In this document: piece after piece, positions 7,763 through 14,807 of the stretch
How positions within the stretch are numbered: position 1 is the first letter of the stretch
Layout: every line of letters starts with the position of its first letter
Origin: an uncultured Bacillota bacterium
Lineage (GTDB): Bacteria; Bacillota; Clostridia; Christensenellales; Borkfalkiaceae
NCBI GenBank assembly: GCA_949297575.1
Contig: CASFTB010000005.1
Location: 1 to 64,000, forward strand
Direction: 5' to 3'
Length of the DNA stretch: 64,000 nucleotides
The notes under the pieces: generated by a model
Seen by the model: only the letters and a program-made list of their open reading frames with translations
Database searches by the model: none
What the model was told of the DNA's origin: nothing
Translations under genes and position numbers: made by a program

Positions 7763-8473
7763 ATGAAATTATATTACGATTTCCATATCCATTCCTGCCT
7801 CAGCCCCTGCGGAGACGAAGACAGCACGCCCAACAACATCGTCAACATGGCTCTCATCAAGGGCCTGAACGTCATCGCTCTCTCCGACCACAACACCGGC
7901 AAAAACTGCCCCGCCGCGATGGCGGTGGGCAAAAAAAACGGGCTGGTCGTGCTGCCCGCGATGGAGCTGACGACCAGCGAGGACATCCACGTCCTCTGCC
8001 TGTTCGAGCGGTACGAAGACCTCGCGAAACTGGAAGAGCACATCCAAAAGACCCGCCTGCGCATCAAAAACAGGCCGGAGATCTTCGGCCGCCAGCGAAT
8101 TTTAGACGAAAACGACGAGGTCGTCGGCGAGGAGGAGGACCTGCTCATCGTCTCTTCCGGCGTGTCGATCGAGGAGGTCGCCGCGCTCGTCGGCGGCTTC
8201 GGCGGCATCGCCGTGCCCGCCCACGTCGACAAGCAGGCAAACTCCGTCATCGCGGTGCTCGGCGCCTTCGACTATAATTTAGGATTCACCCTCGCCGAAT
8301 GCGCTTCGGAGGGGGTCGTCGACCTCCCGCGCATCGCCGATTCGGACGCGCATTATCTATGGGACATCTCGGAGGCGGAGCACTTCATCGAGGCGGACAC
8401 GTGCAGCGCGCACGGCGTCTTCGAGGCGCTGAAAAAGCTGTGCCGCGCGGGGAAGAGGAAGGGCGTTTTTTAA
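7763..8473 (+). CDS. PHP-domain metallo-phosphoesterase
   Basis: 236-residue polymerase/histidinol-phosphatase (PHP) fold protein. The metal ligands appear in order: DFHIHSCLSPCGD (residues 6-18), ALSDHNTG, LPAMELTT, and DSDAHYLWD near residue 194. Members hydrolyse small phosphate esters; this subtype regularly neighbours hydrogenase genes but its substrate is unknown. GGGAGGAAGAACG precedes ATG 7763. It is separated from the DRTGG gene by a 153-bp gap holding a dispersed repeat, so it may be read through from the operon upstream. Confidence 0.82.
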   Translation: MKLYYDFHIHSCLSPCGDEDSTPNNIVNMALIKGLNVIALSDHNTGKNCPAAMAVGKKNGLVVLPAMELTTSEDIHVLCLFERYEDLAKLEEHIQKTRLRIKNRPEIFGRQRILDENDEVVGEEEDLLIVSSGVSIEEVAALVGGFGGIAVPAHVDKQANSVIAVLGAFDYNLGFTLAECASEGVVDLPRIADSDAHYLWDISEAEHFIEADTCSAHGVFEALKKLCRAGKRKGVF

Positions 8474-8515
8474 AAAATTTCCTTTTTTCGTGAGTAAAAG
8501 CACGGCCTTGACCGT

Positions 8516-8556
8516 CTTATCGATAAGAGAAAAACGCCGCAGGGCTTTCCTGCGGC
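8516..8556. other. Palindrome CTTATCGATAAG and a GC hairpin
   Basis: 8516-8527 is a perfect 12-bp palindrome, a possible operator. 8536-8543 pairs with 8549-8556 (8 bp, 5-base loop). Its T-run lies on the minus-strand side (GTTTTT), so it would terminate minus-strand transcripts, yet there is no minus-strand gene upstream of it. Confidence 0.4.
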
Positions 8557-8572
8557 AATAGGAGGACGGGAT

Positions 8573-9091
8573 ATGCGCAAATGTTTTGCCGTACTGTGTA
8601 TGGCGGGGCTTCTCCTTGCGGCGGCGGGCCTTGCCGCCTGCAGCGAGCGCGAGGGCACGCGCGAATATGCGGGCGAAAATGTCACCCGCGTCGACGTCAT
8701 GGGGCAGATGCATGCCGAACTCTTCGAGCCGGGCGGCGCCGTCCTGCTCCGTTCGGCGCGCGAATGCAGCTCCTTTCAGCGGCGGTGCGCGTCGGCAGGC
8801 CTGTCGGGCGATGCGGGAAACCCCTCCTTTGAAGAGCAGATCGAGGGGTACGGCACCGTGTTTTTCGAGGAGGGCGAACTGCTCGTCCTCTGCATCACCC
8901 ACCCGTATGCCTGTTACAGAAGCGAAGTCCTCTCCGTCGAGGCGGAAGAGGACGCCGTCGTCGTCGAAGTCGAAGTGCATACCCCGGGCGAGGGGGTAGA
9001 TTGCGCCGCCGTGATCGGGGAGGATCTCCTCTTCATCGAGCTGCCCGCCGGCTTTTGCGGGGAGAAGGAAGTGCGCATAGAGCGCCTGTAA
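8573..9091 (+). CDS. Hypothetical lipoprotein
   Basis: 172 residues with a lipoprotein signal: positive MRK start, hydrophobic core and lipobox LAAC (Cys at about residue 23). The mature part is acidic and predicted beta-rich, with no recognised domain. The GATYAYPY-like segment CITHPYACYRSE includes paired Cys. ATG 8573 follows GGAGGACGGGAT. It probably sits on the outer face of the membrane. Its gene begins the block that separates the two hydrogenase gene groups, and it shares no function with them that I can see. Confidence 0.65.
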   Translation: MRKCFAVLCMAGLLLAAAGLAACSEREGTREYAGENVTRVDVMGQMHAELFEPGGAVLLRSARECSSFQRRCASAGLSGDAGNPSFEEQIEGYGTVFFEEGELLVLCITHPYACYRSEVLSVEAEEDAVVVEVEVHTPGEGVDCAAVIGEDLLFIELPAGFCGEKEVRIERL

Positions 9092-9127
9092 AGAGGGGAT
9101 CGCCCGCAACGGAGGCGAGGAGGACGT

Positions 9128-9604
9128 ATGATCGAAAGAGTGAAACGATATCTGCAAACATTCGGGCTGGACGGGCGCGTGCGCGAGCTGGCGAGCTCCA
9201 GTGCGACCGTCGCCCTCGCCGCGCAGGCGCTGGGCTGTGAGCCCTGCCGCATCGCGAAAACGCTCTCCTTCGACGCAGGCGGGCGCACCGTGCTCGTCGT
9301 CGCGGCAGGGGACGCGAAGGTAGACAACCATAAATTCAAGGAATTTTTCGGCTCGAAGGCGAAGATGCTCTCCCCCGCGGAAGCGGAGGCGCGCACGGGG
9401 CACGCGGTGGGCGGCGTCTGCCCCTTCGCCGTAAACGAGGGCGTCGAGGTGTATCTCGACCTCTCCCTGCGCCGCTTTGCCACCGTGTTTCCCGCCTGCG
9501 GCAGCGCGAACAGCGCCATCGAACTTTCCTGCGAAGAATTGGAGCGCTGTGCCGACAACTTCCGCGGCTGGGCGGACGTGTGCAGGCTCCCCGCCGAAAG
9601 CTGA
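9128..9604 (+). CDS. ybaK: YbaK/EbsC-family aminoacyl-tRNA deacylase
   Basis: 158-residue trans-editing protein of the YbaK/ProX fold, which removes mischarged amino acids (typically Cys or Ala) from tRNAPro. Visible are the substrate-binding CRIAKTLSF segment (lysine near residue 45), GDAKVDNHKFKEFFG, and the GGVCPFAVNEGVEVYLD strand pair. Length and layout match the family. GGCGAGGAGGACGT precedes ATG 9128. It stands alone, 36 bases after the lipoprotein gene, and may share its transcript. Confidence 0.88.
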   Translation: MIERVKRYLQTFGLDGRVRELASSSATVALAAQALGCEPCRIAKTLSFDAGGRTVLVVAAGDAKVDNHKFKEFFGSKAKMLSPAEAEARTGHAVGGVCPFAVNEGVEVYLDLSLRRFATVFPACGSANSAIELSCEELERCADNFRGWADVCRLPAES

Positions 9605-9659
9605 AACGGATTTTACAAAATTATTGCAAAAAACCGCACAGTTTTTTACGACCGCGCGG

Positions 9660-9808
9660 TATAATAGAGGCAGATCGGGGCGGAACGGGGGAACGAACTT
9701 CCCGCCCCGCTCTCCCGCGCACGGCGCGGAGATATAGAATTGCGGCGCGGAGGCAAATCCCGCTGCAAGATCTTACAAAGAGAGGAACGGGCGTGCCGTT
9801 CCTTTTTT
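9660..9808 (+). ncRNA. Candidate small RNA (TATAAT box to terminator)
   Basis: A perfect TATAAT at 9660-9665 (weak -35) is followed by about 140 bases ending in a textbook terminator: GGAACGG (9784-9790) with CCGTTCC (9796-9802) and T6. No open frame with a ribosome site lies inside. A long GC hairpin (9676-9683 with 9702-9709) and the pair AGATC (9672-9676) / GATCT (9768-9772) close a multi-hairpin fold. No SRP, 6S, tmRNA or riboswitch signature was recognised. Confidence 0.5.
9784..9808 (+). terminator. Intrinsic terminator of the candidate small RNA
   Basis: A 7-bp GC-rich stem with loop GCGTG followed by six T. Confidence 0.85.
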
Positions 9809-9853
9809 AGTATCGTCATAAAGGAAAAGAATTCCCTCCGCGCAGTCCTTTAC

Positions 9854-9868
9854 CGATAAAATTTATCG
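9854..9868. promoter_or_regulatory. Palindrome CGATAAA-A-TTTATCG (possible operator)
   Basis: A 15-bp perfect interrupted palindrome in the AT-rich gap 9809-9992. The rest of that gap holds no gene that I can see. It lies near the 3' end of the acetyltransferase gene, so its target is unclear. Confidence 0.3.
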
Positions 9869-9992
9869 ATTGAAGGAAGACATTTACAAGCAGAATAAAG
9901 CGGGAAAAATGCGGAATGATTGATTCTGTTGTTGGTTTAATGTTTATCAGTTTTTGGTGATATTGAAAGCTCCGTGTGTTTCACACAGGGGA

Positions 9993-10580
9993 TCAGTTGC
10001 TTTTCAGCCATTTATCCTCTTCTGTTATTTTGCGGATCACTCTGCACGGATTTCCCGCCGCAATTACGCCGGCGGGGATATCATGCGTCACCACGCTGCC
10101 GGCTCCGATAATGCTGTTTTCGCCTATGGTCACGCCCTGCACGATCTTGACGTCCGCCGCCACCCACACTCGATCGCCGATCTTCACGGGCTTGGATACG
10201 ACGACGTTTGCGGTGCGTTCGTTGGGGTCGAACGCGTGGTTTGTGGTATAGATCCCCACGCGCGGGCCGAACATGACGTTGTTGCCGATCGTGACCTCTC
10301 CCATATCGAAGATGATGCAGCCGAAGTTCATGAATACATTGTCGCCTATGATGATGTTGTTTCCCATTTCGCAGATGAAGTCCGGCTCGATGAATACGTT
10401 TTTTCCGACGCTGCGGAACAGCTGTCGCTTGATCTCCTCGCGGACCTCGATGTCGTCTTCCGTCGTCTTGTTGTATGCGCGGAACAGCCGCTTGGCAACG
10501 AGCCTTCTTTCTTCCAATTCGGGCGCGCGGTCGTTTTGCGGCAGTCCCGCAAGCATCTTTTCCCATTCCGTCATCGTCAT
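9993..10580 (-). CDS. Hexapeptide-repeat O-acetyltransferase (maltose/galactoside acetyltransferase-like)
   Basis: About 195 residues. An N-terminal helical Mac-type segment (EKMLAGLPQNDRAPEL) is followed by left-handed beta-helix hexapeptide repeats (IIIGDNVFMNFG, VTIGNNVMFGPRV, VKIGDRVWVAADVKIVQG, IGENSIIGAGSVV). The catalytic His is in the TTNHAFDP loop, and the GNPCRVIRKI end is typical of LacA/Maa enzymes that acetylate sugars with acetyl-CoA. ATG 10580 overlaps the DUF1349 stop (ATGA); ATG 10574, six bases on, has a better-spaced GGGGA. It forms a two-gene operon with the DUF1349 gene in an AT-richer island beside an AraC regulator. Confidence 0.85.
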   Translation of the reverse strand: MTMTEWEKMLAGLPQNDRAPELEERRLVAKRLFRAYNKTTEDDIEVREEIKRQLFRSVGKNVFIEPDFICEMGNNIIIGDNVFMNFGCIIFDMGEVTIGNNVMFGPRVGIYTTNHAFDPNERTANVVVSKPVKIGDRVWVAADVKIVQGVTIGENSIIGAGSVVTHDIPAGVIAAGNPCRVIRKITEEDKWLKSN

Positions 10581-11164
10581 TTCCCCGCACGGATATTTTT
10601 GACCGTCTTGTGTTCTATGGTAAGGTTTTCGAAAATCCTTATGCCGCCTTCGCCCTGCGGAGACTGCGCAACAAGTCCGACTTTGACGGTATCTCCCACG
10701 GGCAGGTGGAAATAGCGCGTCATGTAAAAATGTTCGCCGTCGAGAGAGTAATGAAAGGCGAACGCATTCCCCATACGCACCGCCTGCAGCCAAACGGTAT
10801 TGCCTTCAATATTGCAGCCGTTGGCATCGTCCGATTCGCCGTTCGTGACGACGCTCACGACCGCGTGCGTATCAAAATCCGTCTTTTCAAAGCAGTTTTT
10901 TGCCCAGCAGGTCATATCTTTCATGATCATGACGACCGCCGCGTCGTATGTGGAAACAAAGTCGTGCGAAACTTTTACTTTGAAGACAAAATCTCCTTTG
11001 AGTTCGGTATAATAGTACGGCGCATTGCAGAGCGACTGAGGCGTGATGCCTTCCTTTCCCGCGCTTTCGCTGCTGTAAAAAAAATCGGTATGCGCGGGGG
11101 CATACAGTTCGAGCCTGTCTTTGCTTTCCGACAGCCTGCTTTCATTCATCCATTTGAATTGCAT
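10577..11164 (-). CDS. DUF1349 protein (concanavalin-like beta-sandwich)
   Basis: 195 residues with the DUF1349 layout: FKWMNESRLSES start, HTDFFYSSES, DFVFKVKVSHDF, AAVVMIMKDMTCWAKNC, VVSVVTNGESDD, VWLQAVRMGNAFAFHYSLDGEHF. Related folds bind or process carbohydrates; the function of this branch is unproven. It has no signal peptide, so it is cytoplasmic. GGAGGAAAATTCA precedes ATG 11164. It is divergent from the AraC gene and its -10 box (ATTATA on the plus strand, 11194-11199) lacks a good -35, consistent with activator control. A second DUF1349 protein is at 29141. Confidence 0.8.
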   Translation of the reverse strand: MQFKWMNESRLSESKDRLELYAPAHTDFFYSSESAGKEGITPQSLCNAPYYYTELKGDFVFKVKVSHDFVSTYDAAVVMIMKDMTCWAKNCFEKTDFDTHAVVSVVTNGESDDANGCNIEGNTVWLQAVRMGNAFAFHYSLDGEHFYMTRYFHLPVGDTVKVGLVAQSPQGEGGIRIFENLTIEHKTVKNIRAGK

Positions 11165-11221
11165 TGAATTTTCCTCCGTTGAGATTTAATATAATTATAT
11201 CACAGCCATGCTCGGATCTGA

Positions 11222-11251
11222 TTGCAATATATCGCCGATTTATGGTATTAT
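11222..11251 (+). promoter_or_regulatory. Promoter of the AraC-type regulator gene
   Basis: TTGCAA (11222-11227), 18-base spacer, TATTAT (11246-11251). AAAGGAG follows 5 bases later. The divergent DUF1349 promoter overlaps this 106-bp region, so the regulator could control both. Confidence 0.6.
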
Positions 11252-11270
11252 ATCGCAAAGGAGAAGTGCG

Positions 11271-12155
11271 ATGGACGTTTTATGCAAGACGCGGAAAGAT
11301 GAAAGCTTTTTGGAGCAGATGCAGCACGGTGAAGCGGAGTTTCCGTTCCGCTTTTATCGGGAAGATGTGTGGGAGTTTGACTTTCACTGTATCGACTGGC
11401 ACTGGCATCCCGAAGTCGAGTTCATCTATGCCGAAAAAGGCGGCATCTCCTGTTTTGTCGGAACAGAGCAATTTACTCTCCGGCAGGGCAGCGGCCTGTT
11501 TGTAAACAGCGGTGTTCTGCACCGCTACGAAGCCACGGAAAGCGTTTCTGTTCCAAACATTGTCTTTTCCCCCGAATTGCTTGGCATAAAGACCGGCTCG
11601 ATCTATCAAAAATATATTACGCCTGTTATAGAGAGCGATATCCCGTGTGTTTTGCTTAGCCCTGCGGTCGACTGGCAGTATGCGGTCTTGCGGCGCCTTC
11701 TGCATATTTTCCGTTTACAGGAAACAGAGGCTTGCAGCGAAATGCAGACCGTTTCCTCCCTTCTCGAAGTATGGCGGCAGTTATTTCTGCATACGGAGCA
11801 TCTGAGCGGGCAAGCCTTGAACGACAAAGGCCGCAGGGCACAGCTGCAAGTGATGCTGCAATTCATCCACGCAAATTTCAACAGGCATATCACTTTAAAG
11901 GAAATTGCGGATTGCGTCCACATCAGCGAGAGCAGCGCCTTACAGCTCTTCCGGCAGGGTATTCGTCTCTCGCCCGTCGCGTATCTCATTCAATATCGGT
12001 TGAAGCGTGCCGCCGATCTTCTTGCCAACACAAGTCAAACGATCGTAAGCATCGCCTACGATACGGGGTTTTCGGACGCCGGATATTTCTGCCGCACGTT
12101 CCGCAAGTACTACCGTCAGACGGCGATGGAGTACCGAAAGAGTCAGAGCGGATAA
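11271..12155 (+). CDS. AraC-family transcriptional regulator
   Basis: 294 residues. The N-terminal cupin sensor (about 1-150) shows IDWHWHPEVEFIYAEKG with the ligand-pocket histidines, and the C-terminal AraC DNA-binding domain (about 195-290) holds two helix-turn-helices (ITLKEIADCVHISES and QTIVSIAYDTGFSDAGYFCRTF). The layout fits sugar-responsive activators. ATG 11271 has AAAGGAG about 8 bases upstream. Transcribed divergently from the DUF1349/acetyltransferase pair, which is the likely target. Base composition is lower in GC than neighbours, suggesting shared transfer of the three genes. Confidence 0.9.
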   Translation: MDVLCKTRKDESFLEQMQHGEAEFPFRFYREDVWEFDFHCIDWHWHPEVEFIYAEKGGISCFVGTEQFTLRQGSGLFVNSGVLHRYEATESVSVPNIVFSPELLGIKTGSIYQKYITPVIESDIPCVLLSPAVDWQYAVLRRLLHIFRLQETEACSEMQTVSSLLEVWRQLFLHTEHLSGQALNDKGRRAQLQVMLQFIHANFNRHITLKEIADCVHISESSALQLFRQGIRLSPVAYLIQYRLKRAADLLANTSQTIVSIAYDTGFSDAGYFCRTFRKYYRQTAMEYRKSQSG

Positions 12156-12293
12156 AACGTGCAGCGGAAGAACAGGTCGCTCTTATTTTAGTGCAAGCAT
12201 GGCGGACAGATATCCGACCGGTACTGCCTTTGCGCGGACCCCGTCTTTTTTTGGCGAAAGAGGGGAGAGGGCGCGGCGCAGGGCGGCTTTTCC

Positions 12294-12322
12294 TTGCTTT
12301 TTCCGCTGAAAAAATATATAAT
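12294..12322 (+). promoter_or_regulatory. Sigma-A promoter of hisC
   Basis: TTGCTT (12294-12299), 17-base spacer, TATAAT (12317-12322), 57 bases before the hisC start. Confidence 0.75.
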
Positions 12323-12379
12323 TGTAACCGTAACGCAGAGCCGTGCGAAGCCGCGGCACAACGAACGAGGTCCACACGA

Positions 12380-13441
12380 ATGAAAGAGCTTCTGAGCAGA
12401 AAGGCGCGCGGCATCTCCCCGTACGTCGCGGGCGAGCAGCCGTCGGACAGGCAGTACGTCAAGCTGAACACCAACGAAAATCCCTATCCCCCCAGCCCCA
12501 AGGCGCTGGAGGCGTATCAAAATTTTGATTTTTCCTCCCTCAAGCTGTACCCGCCCCTCGAGATGCGCGCCCTGCGCGGAGCGGTCGCCGCGGCGGAGGG
12601 CGTGCCCGCCGAATACGTGTTCTGCGGCAACGGCAGCGACGAGATCCTGGCGCTGTGCTTTCCCGCCTATTTTGACGGGGACGGCGCGGGCGCCGCGTTT
12701 GCAGACGTCACCTACAGCTTTTATCCCGTCTTCTGCGACTTTTTCGGCATCCCCAAGAAGATCGTGCCGCTGGAGAAAGATTTCACCCTCGACCTGTCCA
12801 AACTGACCGCGGCGGGGGCGCAGGGCATCGTCCTCGCCAACCCCAACGCGCCGACGGGCATCGGCATCCCTCTCCCCGAAATCGAGGCGTTCGTGCGCGA
12901 AAACAGCGGCCGCGTCGTCATTTTGGACGAAGCGTATATGCCGTTTTACGGCCAGAGCGCCGTCCCGCTCACCAAAAAGTACGGCAACCTCGTCGTCGTG
13001 AAGACCTTTTCCAAGGGCTATTCGCTCGCGGGCATGCGCTGCGGGTACGCCGTCGCGCAGCCGGCGCTGCTCGAGGGCCTCTCGCGCAGCCGCGACTGTT
13101 TCAACTCTTACCCCGTCGACTCCGTCTGCCAGGCAGTGTGCGCCGCCGCCATCGGAGACGCCGCCTATTATGCGGAAAAGCGGGCGCTCGTCGTCTCCGA
13201 GCGCGCCCGCCTGACGGAGGCGCTGCGCGCCCTCGGGTTCGAGGTGCTGCCTTCTGCGGCAAATTTCCTGTTCGCGAAAAGGCCGGGCACTGCGGGCAGG
13301 GCGGTGTACGAGGGGCTGCGCGCGCGCGGCGTGCTCGTGCGCCACTTCCAAAAACCCCGCATCTCCGACTTTGTCCGCATCACGGTGGGCAGCGCCGAAG
13401 AGAACGGCGCCCTCCTCCGTGCCCTGCGCGAGATGTTCTGA
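12380..13441 (+). CDS. hisC: Histidinol-phosphate aminotransferase-like PLP enzyme
   Basis: 353-residue fold-type I aminotransferase. KLNTNENPYPPSP marks the N-terminal substrate region, FCGNGSDEIL the cofactor phosphate site, LANPNAPTG the PLP ring contact, VILDEAYMPF the Asp/Tyr pair, and VVKTFSKGYSLAGMRCGY the PLP lysine. It converts imidazole-acetol phosphate to L-histidinol phosphate with glutamate. No other his gene is near, and HisC-like enzymes can also serve aromatic or phosphonate pathways, so the role is likely but not certain. ATG 12380 has GAGG nine bases upstream. An unknown gene follows after 29 bases. Confidence 0.87.
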   Translation: MKELLSRKARGISPYVAGEQPSDRQYVKLNTNENPYPPSPKALEAYQNFDFSSLKLYPPLEMRALRGAVAAAEGVPAEYVFCGNGSDEILALCFPAYFDGDGAGAAFADVTYSFYPVFCDFFGIPKKIVPLEKDFTLDLSKLTAAGAQGIVLANPNAPTGIGIPLPEIEAFVRENSGRVVILDEAYMPFYGQSAVPLTKKYGNLVVVKTFSKGYSLAGMRCGYAVAQPALLEGLSRSRDCFNSYPVDSVCQAVCAAAIGDAAYYAEKRALVVSERARLTEALRALGFEVLPSAANFLFAKRPGTAGRAVYEGLRARGVLVRHFQKPRISDFVRITVGSAEENGALLRALREMF

Positions 13442-13470
13442 TCTCCGCCCCGCAACAAAAGAAACATACG

Positions 13471-14631
13471 ATGCACACAAGAGAAAAAATCCCGCGTCCG
13501 GAGGATCTTCCCTTGTGCATTTCCGCCGTGGAACGCGCCCTGCAACGGGGCGGCGTGCCGACGAACTTTCTCCTCGCGCCCCTCAGAGAAGGGGCGCGGC
13601 TGTTATCCGCGCTGTGCCCGCACGGCCGCGCCGCGCTCATCTACGACGAGGAGTGCACCCTCGCCGAAGAGGTGCGTGCCGCGCTCGCGCCCTTCCGTCC
13701 CGCCTGCTTCCGCCTGGAAGAGGGCGCGCCGTACACCCCGCTCTTCGGGCTGGACGATACCTTCCGCGCCGCGGTGGGGGTGGGGGAGCGCGGCATGGCT
13801 GCCGCCCGCTTCTTCGCGACGGTGCGCGGCGGCTTCTCCCTGCTCATCCCCCTGCGTCCCTCCGCGCGCGGCGCCTTCGAGCGGAGCGCGCCCCCGCCCT
13901 GCGCGGGTTATCCGCTGAAGGAGGCGGACATCTTCCTCGCCCCGCCCGCCTCGCTCTTCGACTGCCCGCGCTCGCGCGCAGAGGCGGCGCTCGCCGCGCT
14001 CTGTGCCGAGGAGCTTCGCGGCGACGCCCTCTTTTCGGGGCGGGAGCGTGACGCCTCGGCGTTCGACGAAGTTGCCGCCCTCGCCCTCGGGGCGGGAGGG
14101 GAAGAGCTCCTGTGTGCCTCTGCGCTCTTTGCGCTCGCCCTGCGCGGCGCTCCGCCATTCGCCGCCCTCGGCACATACGAATGCCTGCGGCGGCAGGGGA
14201 ACATGCCCGCCTTCGCCCTCTTTTCGGCATTTTCGCCGCACTATTGCGCCTTTCCCGCGGGGGAGCCGCGCCCCTTTTTCGTGCCTGACTACGCCGCCCG
14301 CATCCGCGCCTCCGCGCGGCTGTTCGGCGTGCCCGAGCGCGACCTGTACGCCCGCCTGCGCGTGCCCCGCGGCACGGAGAGCTTTGCGCTCTCACAAGTC
14401 TTTCTCGAATGCCGCCCCGCCCTCTTGCGGCGGGCGCAGCTGCTGGACGCCTATACGAAAAAGCTCTCCCGCCTCTATTTTGCGGCGGGAGGAGCGGCGC
14501 ACCGCGCCGCCCGCATCGCCGCGGAAGGCGCATACGCGCTCTCCGCAGAGTTGTCGCCCCTCCTTTCTCCGCCCGCGCTCGCGCGCGAGCTGGGCATGCC
14601 CGCGGCGGGCCTCACCCCGCAAACGGGCTGA
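13471..14631 (+). CDS. Unrecognised 386-residue protein
   Basis: Not assigned. The protein is Ala/Arg/Leu-rich, soluble and without a signal peptide. The order of elements (N-terminal alpha/beta segment with GRAALIYDEECTLAEEVRAAL, then a mostly helical half with DLYARLRVPRG and LLDAYTKKLSRLYF) faintly recalls the dehydroquinate-synthase/iron-alcohol-dehydrogenase fold, but no NAD or metal motif can be pointed to. I take it as a coding gene because the frame is long, codon use matches neighbours, and it starts 29 bases after hisC and ends before a terminator. No clear ribosome site precedes ATG 13471, so coupling to hisC is possible. Confidence 0.6.
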   Translation: MHTREKIPRPEDLPLCISAVERALQRGGVPTNFLLAPLREGARLLSALCPHGRAALIYDEECTLAEEVRAALAPFRPACFRLEEGAPYTPLFGLDDTFRAAVGVGERGMAAARFFATVRGGFSLLIPLRPSARGAFERSAPPPCAGYPLKEADIFLAPPASLFDCPRSRAEAALAALCAEELRGDALFSGRERDASAFDEVAALALGAGGEELLCASALFALALRGAPPFAALGTYECLRRQGNMPAFALFSAFSPHYCAFPAGEPRPFFVPDYAARIRASARLFGVPERDLYARLRVPRGTESFALSQVFLECRPALLRRAQLLDAYTKKLSRLYFAAGGAAHRAARIAAEGAYALSAELSPLLSPPALARELGMPAAGLTPQTG

Positions 14632-14637
14632 AATTGA

Positions 14638-14698
14638 GAATTTAGAATTGAGAATTGAGGATTTCGGACGATCAAAAGCTCCATAATTCTTCATTCTG
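14638..14698 (+). repeat. 62-bp palindromic dispersed repeat, copy B
   Basis: Begins GAATTTAGAATTGAG and ends AATTCTTCATTCTG. It aligns with the inverse of 7653-7715 with about two thirds or more identity by eye. The ends are inverted repeats of each other. It starts seven bases after the stop of the preceding gene. Confidence 0.78.
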
Positions 14699-14740
14699 TA
14701 TTGTGAGCCTGCCGCAGTACCTTTCCTTTCTGTCCGCCCA

Positions 14741-14780
14741 AAAAAAAAGCCCTGCCGCATTCCGCGGCAGGGCATCTTTT
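14741..14780. terminator. Bidirectional terminator between the unknown gene and citrate synthase
   Basis: A 10-bp stem GCCCTGCCGC (14749-14758) / GCGGCAGGGC (14764-14773), with an A8 run on the left and ATCTTTTTT on the right. It can stop transcripts from both convergent genes. Confidence 0.85.
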
Positions 14781-14807
14781 TTCTGTTCGGACGGGTGGGG
14801 CGCCGCC

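Noticed and set aside
9660..9808. SRP RNA, 6S RNA or tmRNA
   Set aside because: The SRP tetraloop/internal loop sequence, a long 6S-type closing stem and a tRNA-like end were all looked for and not found.
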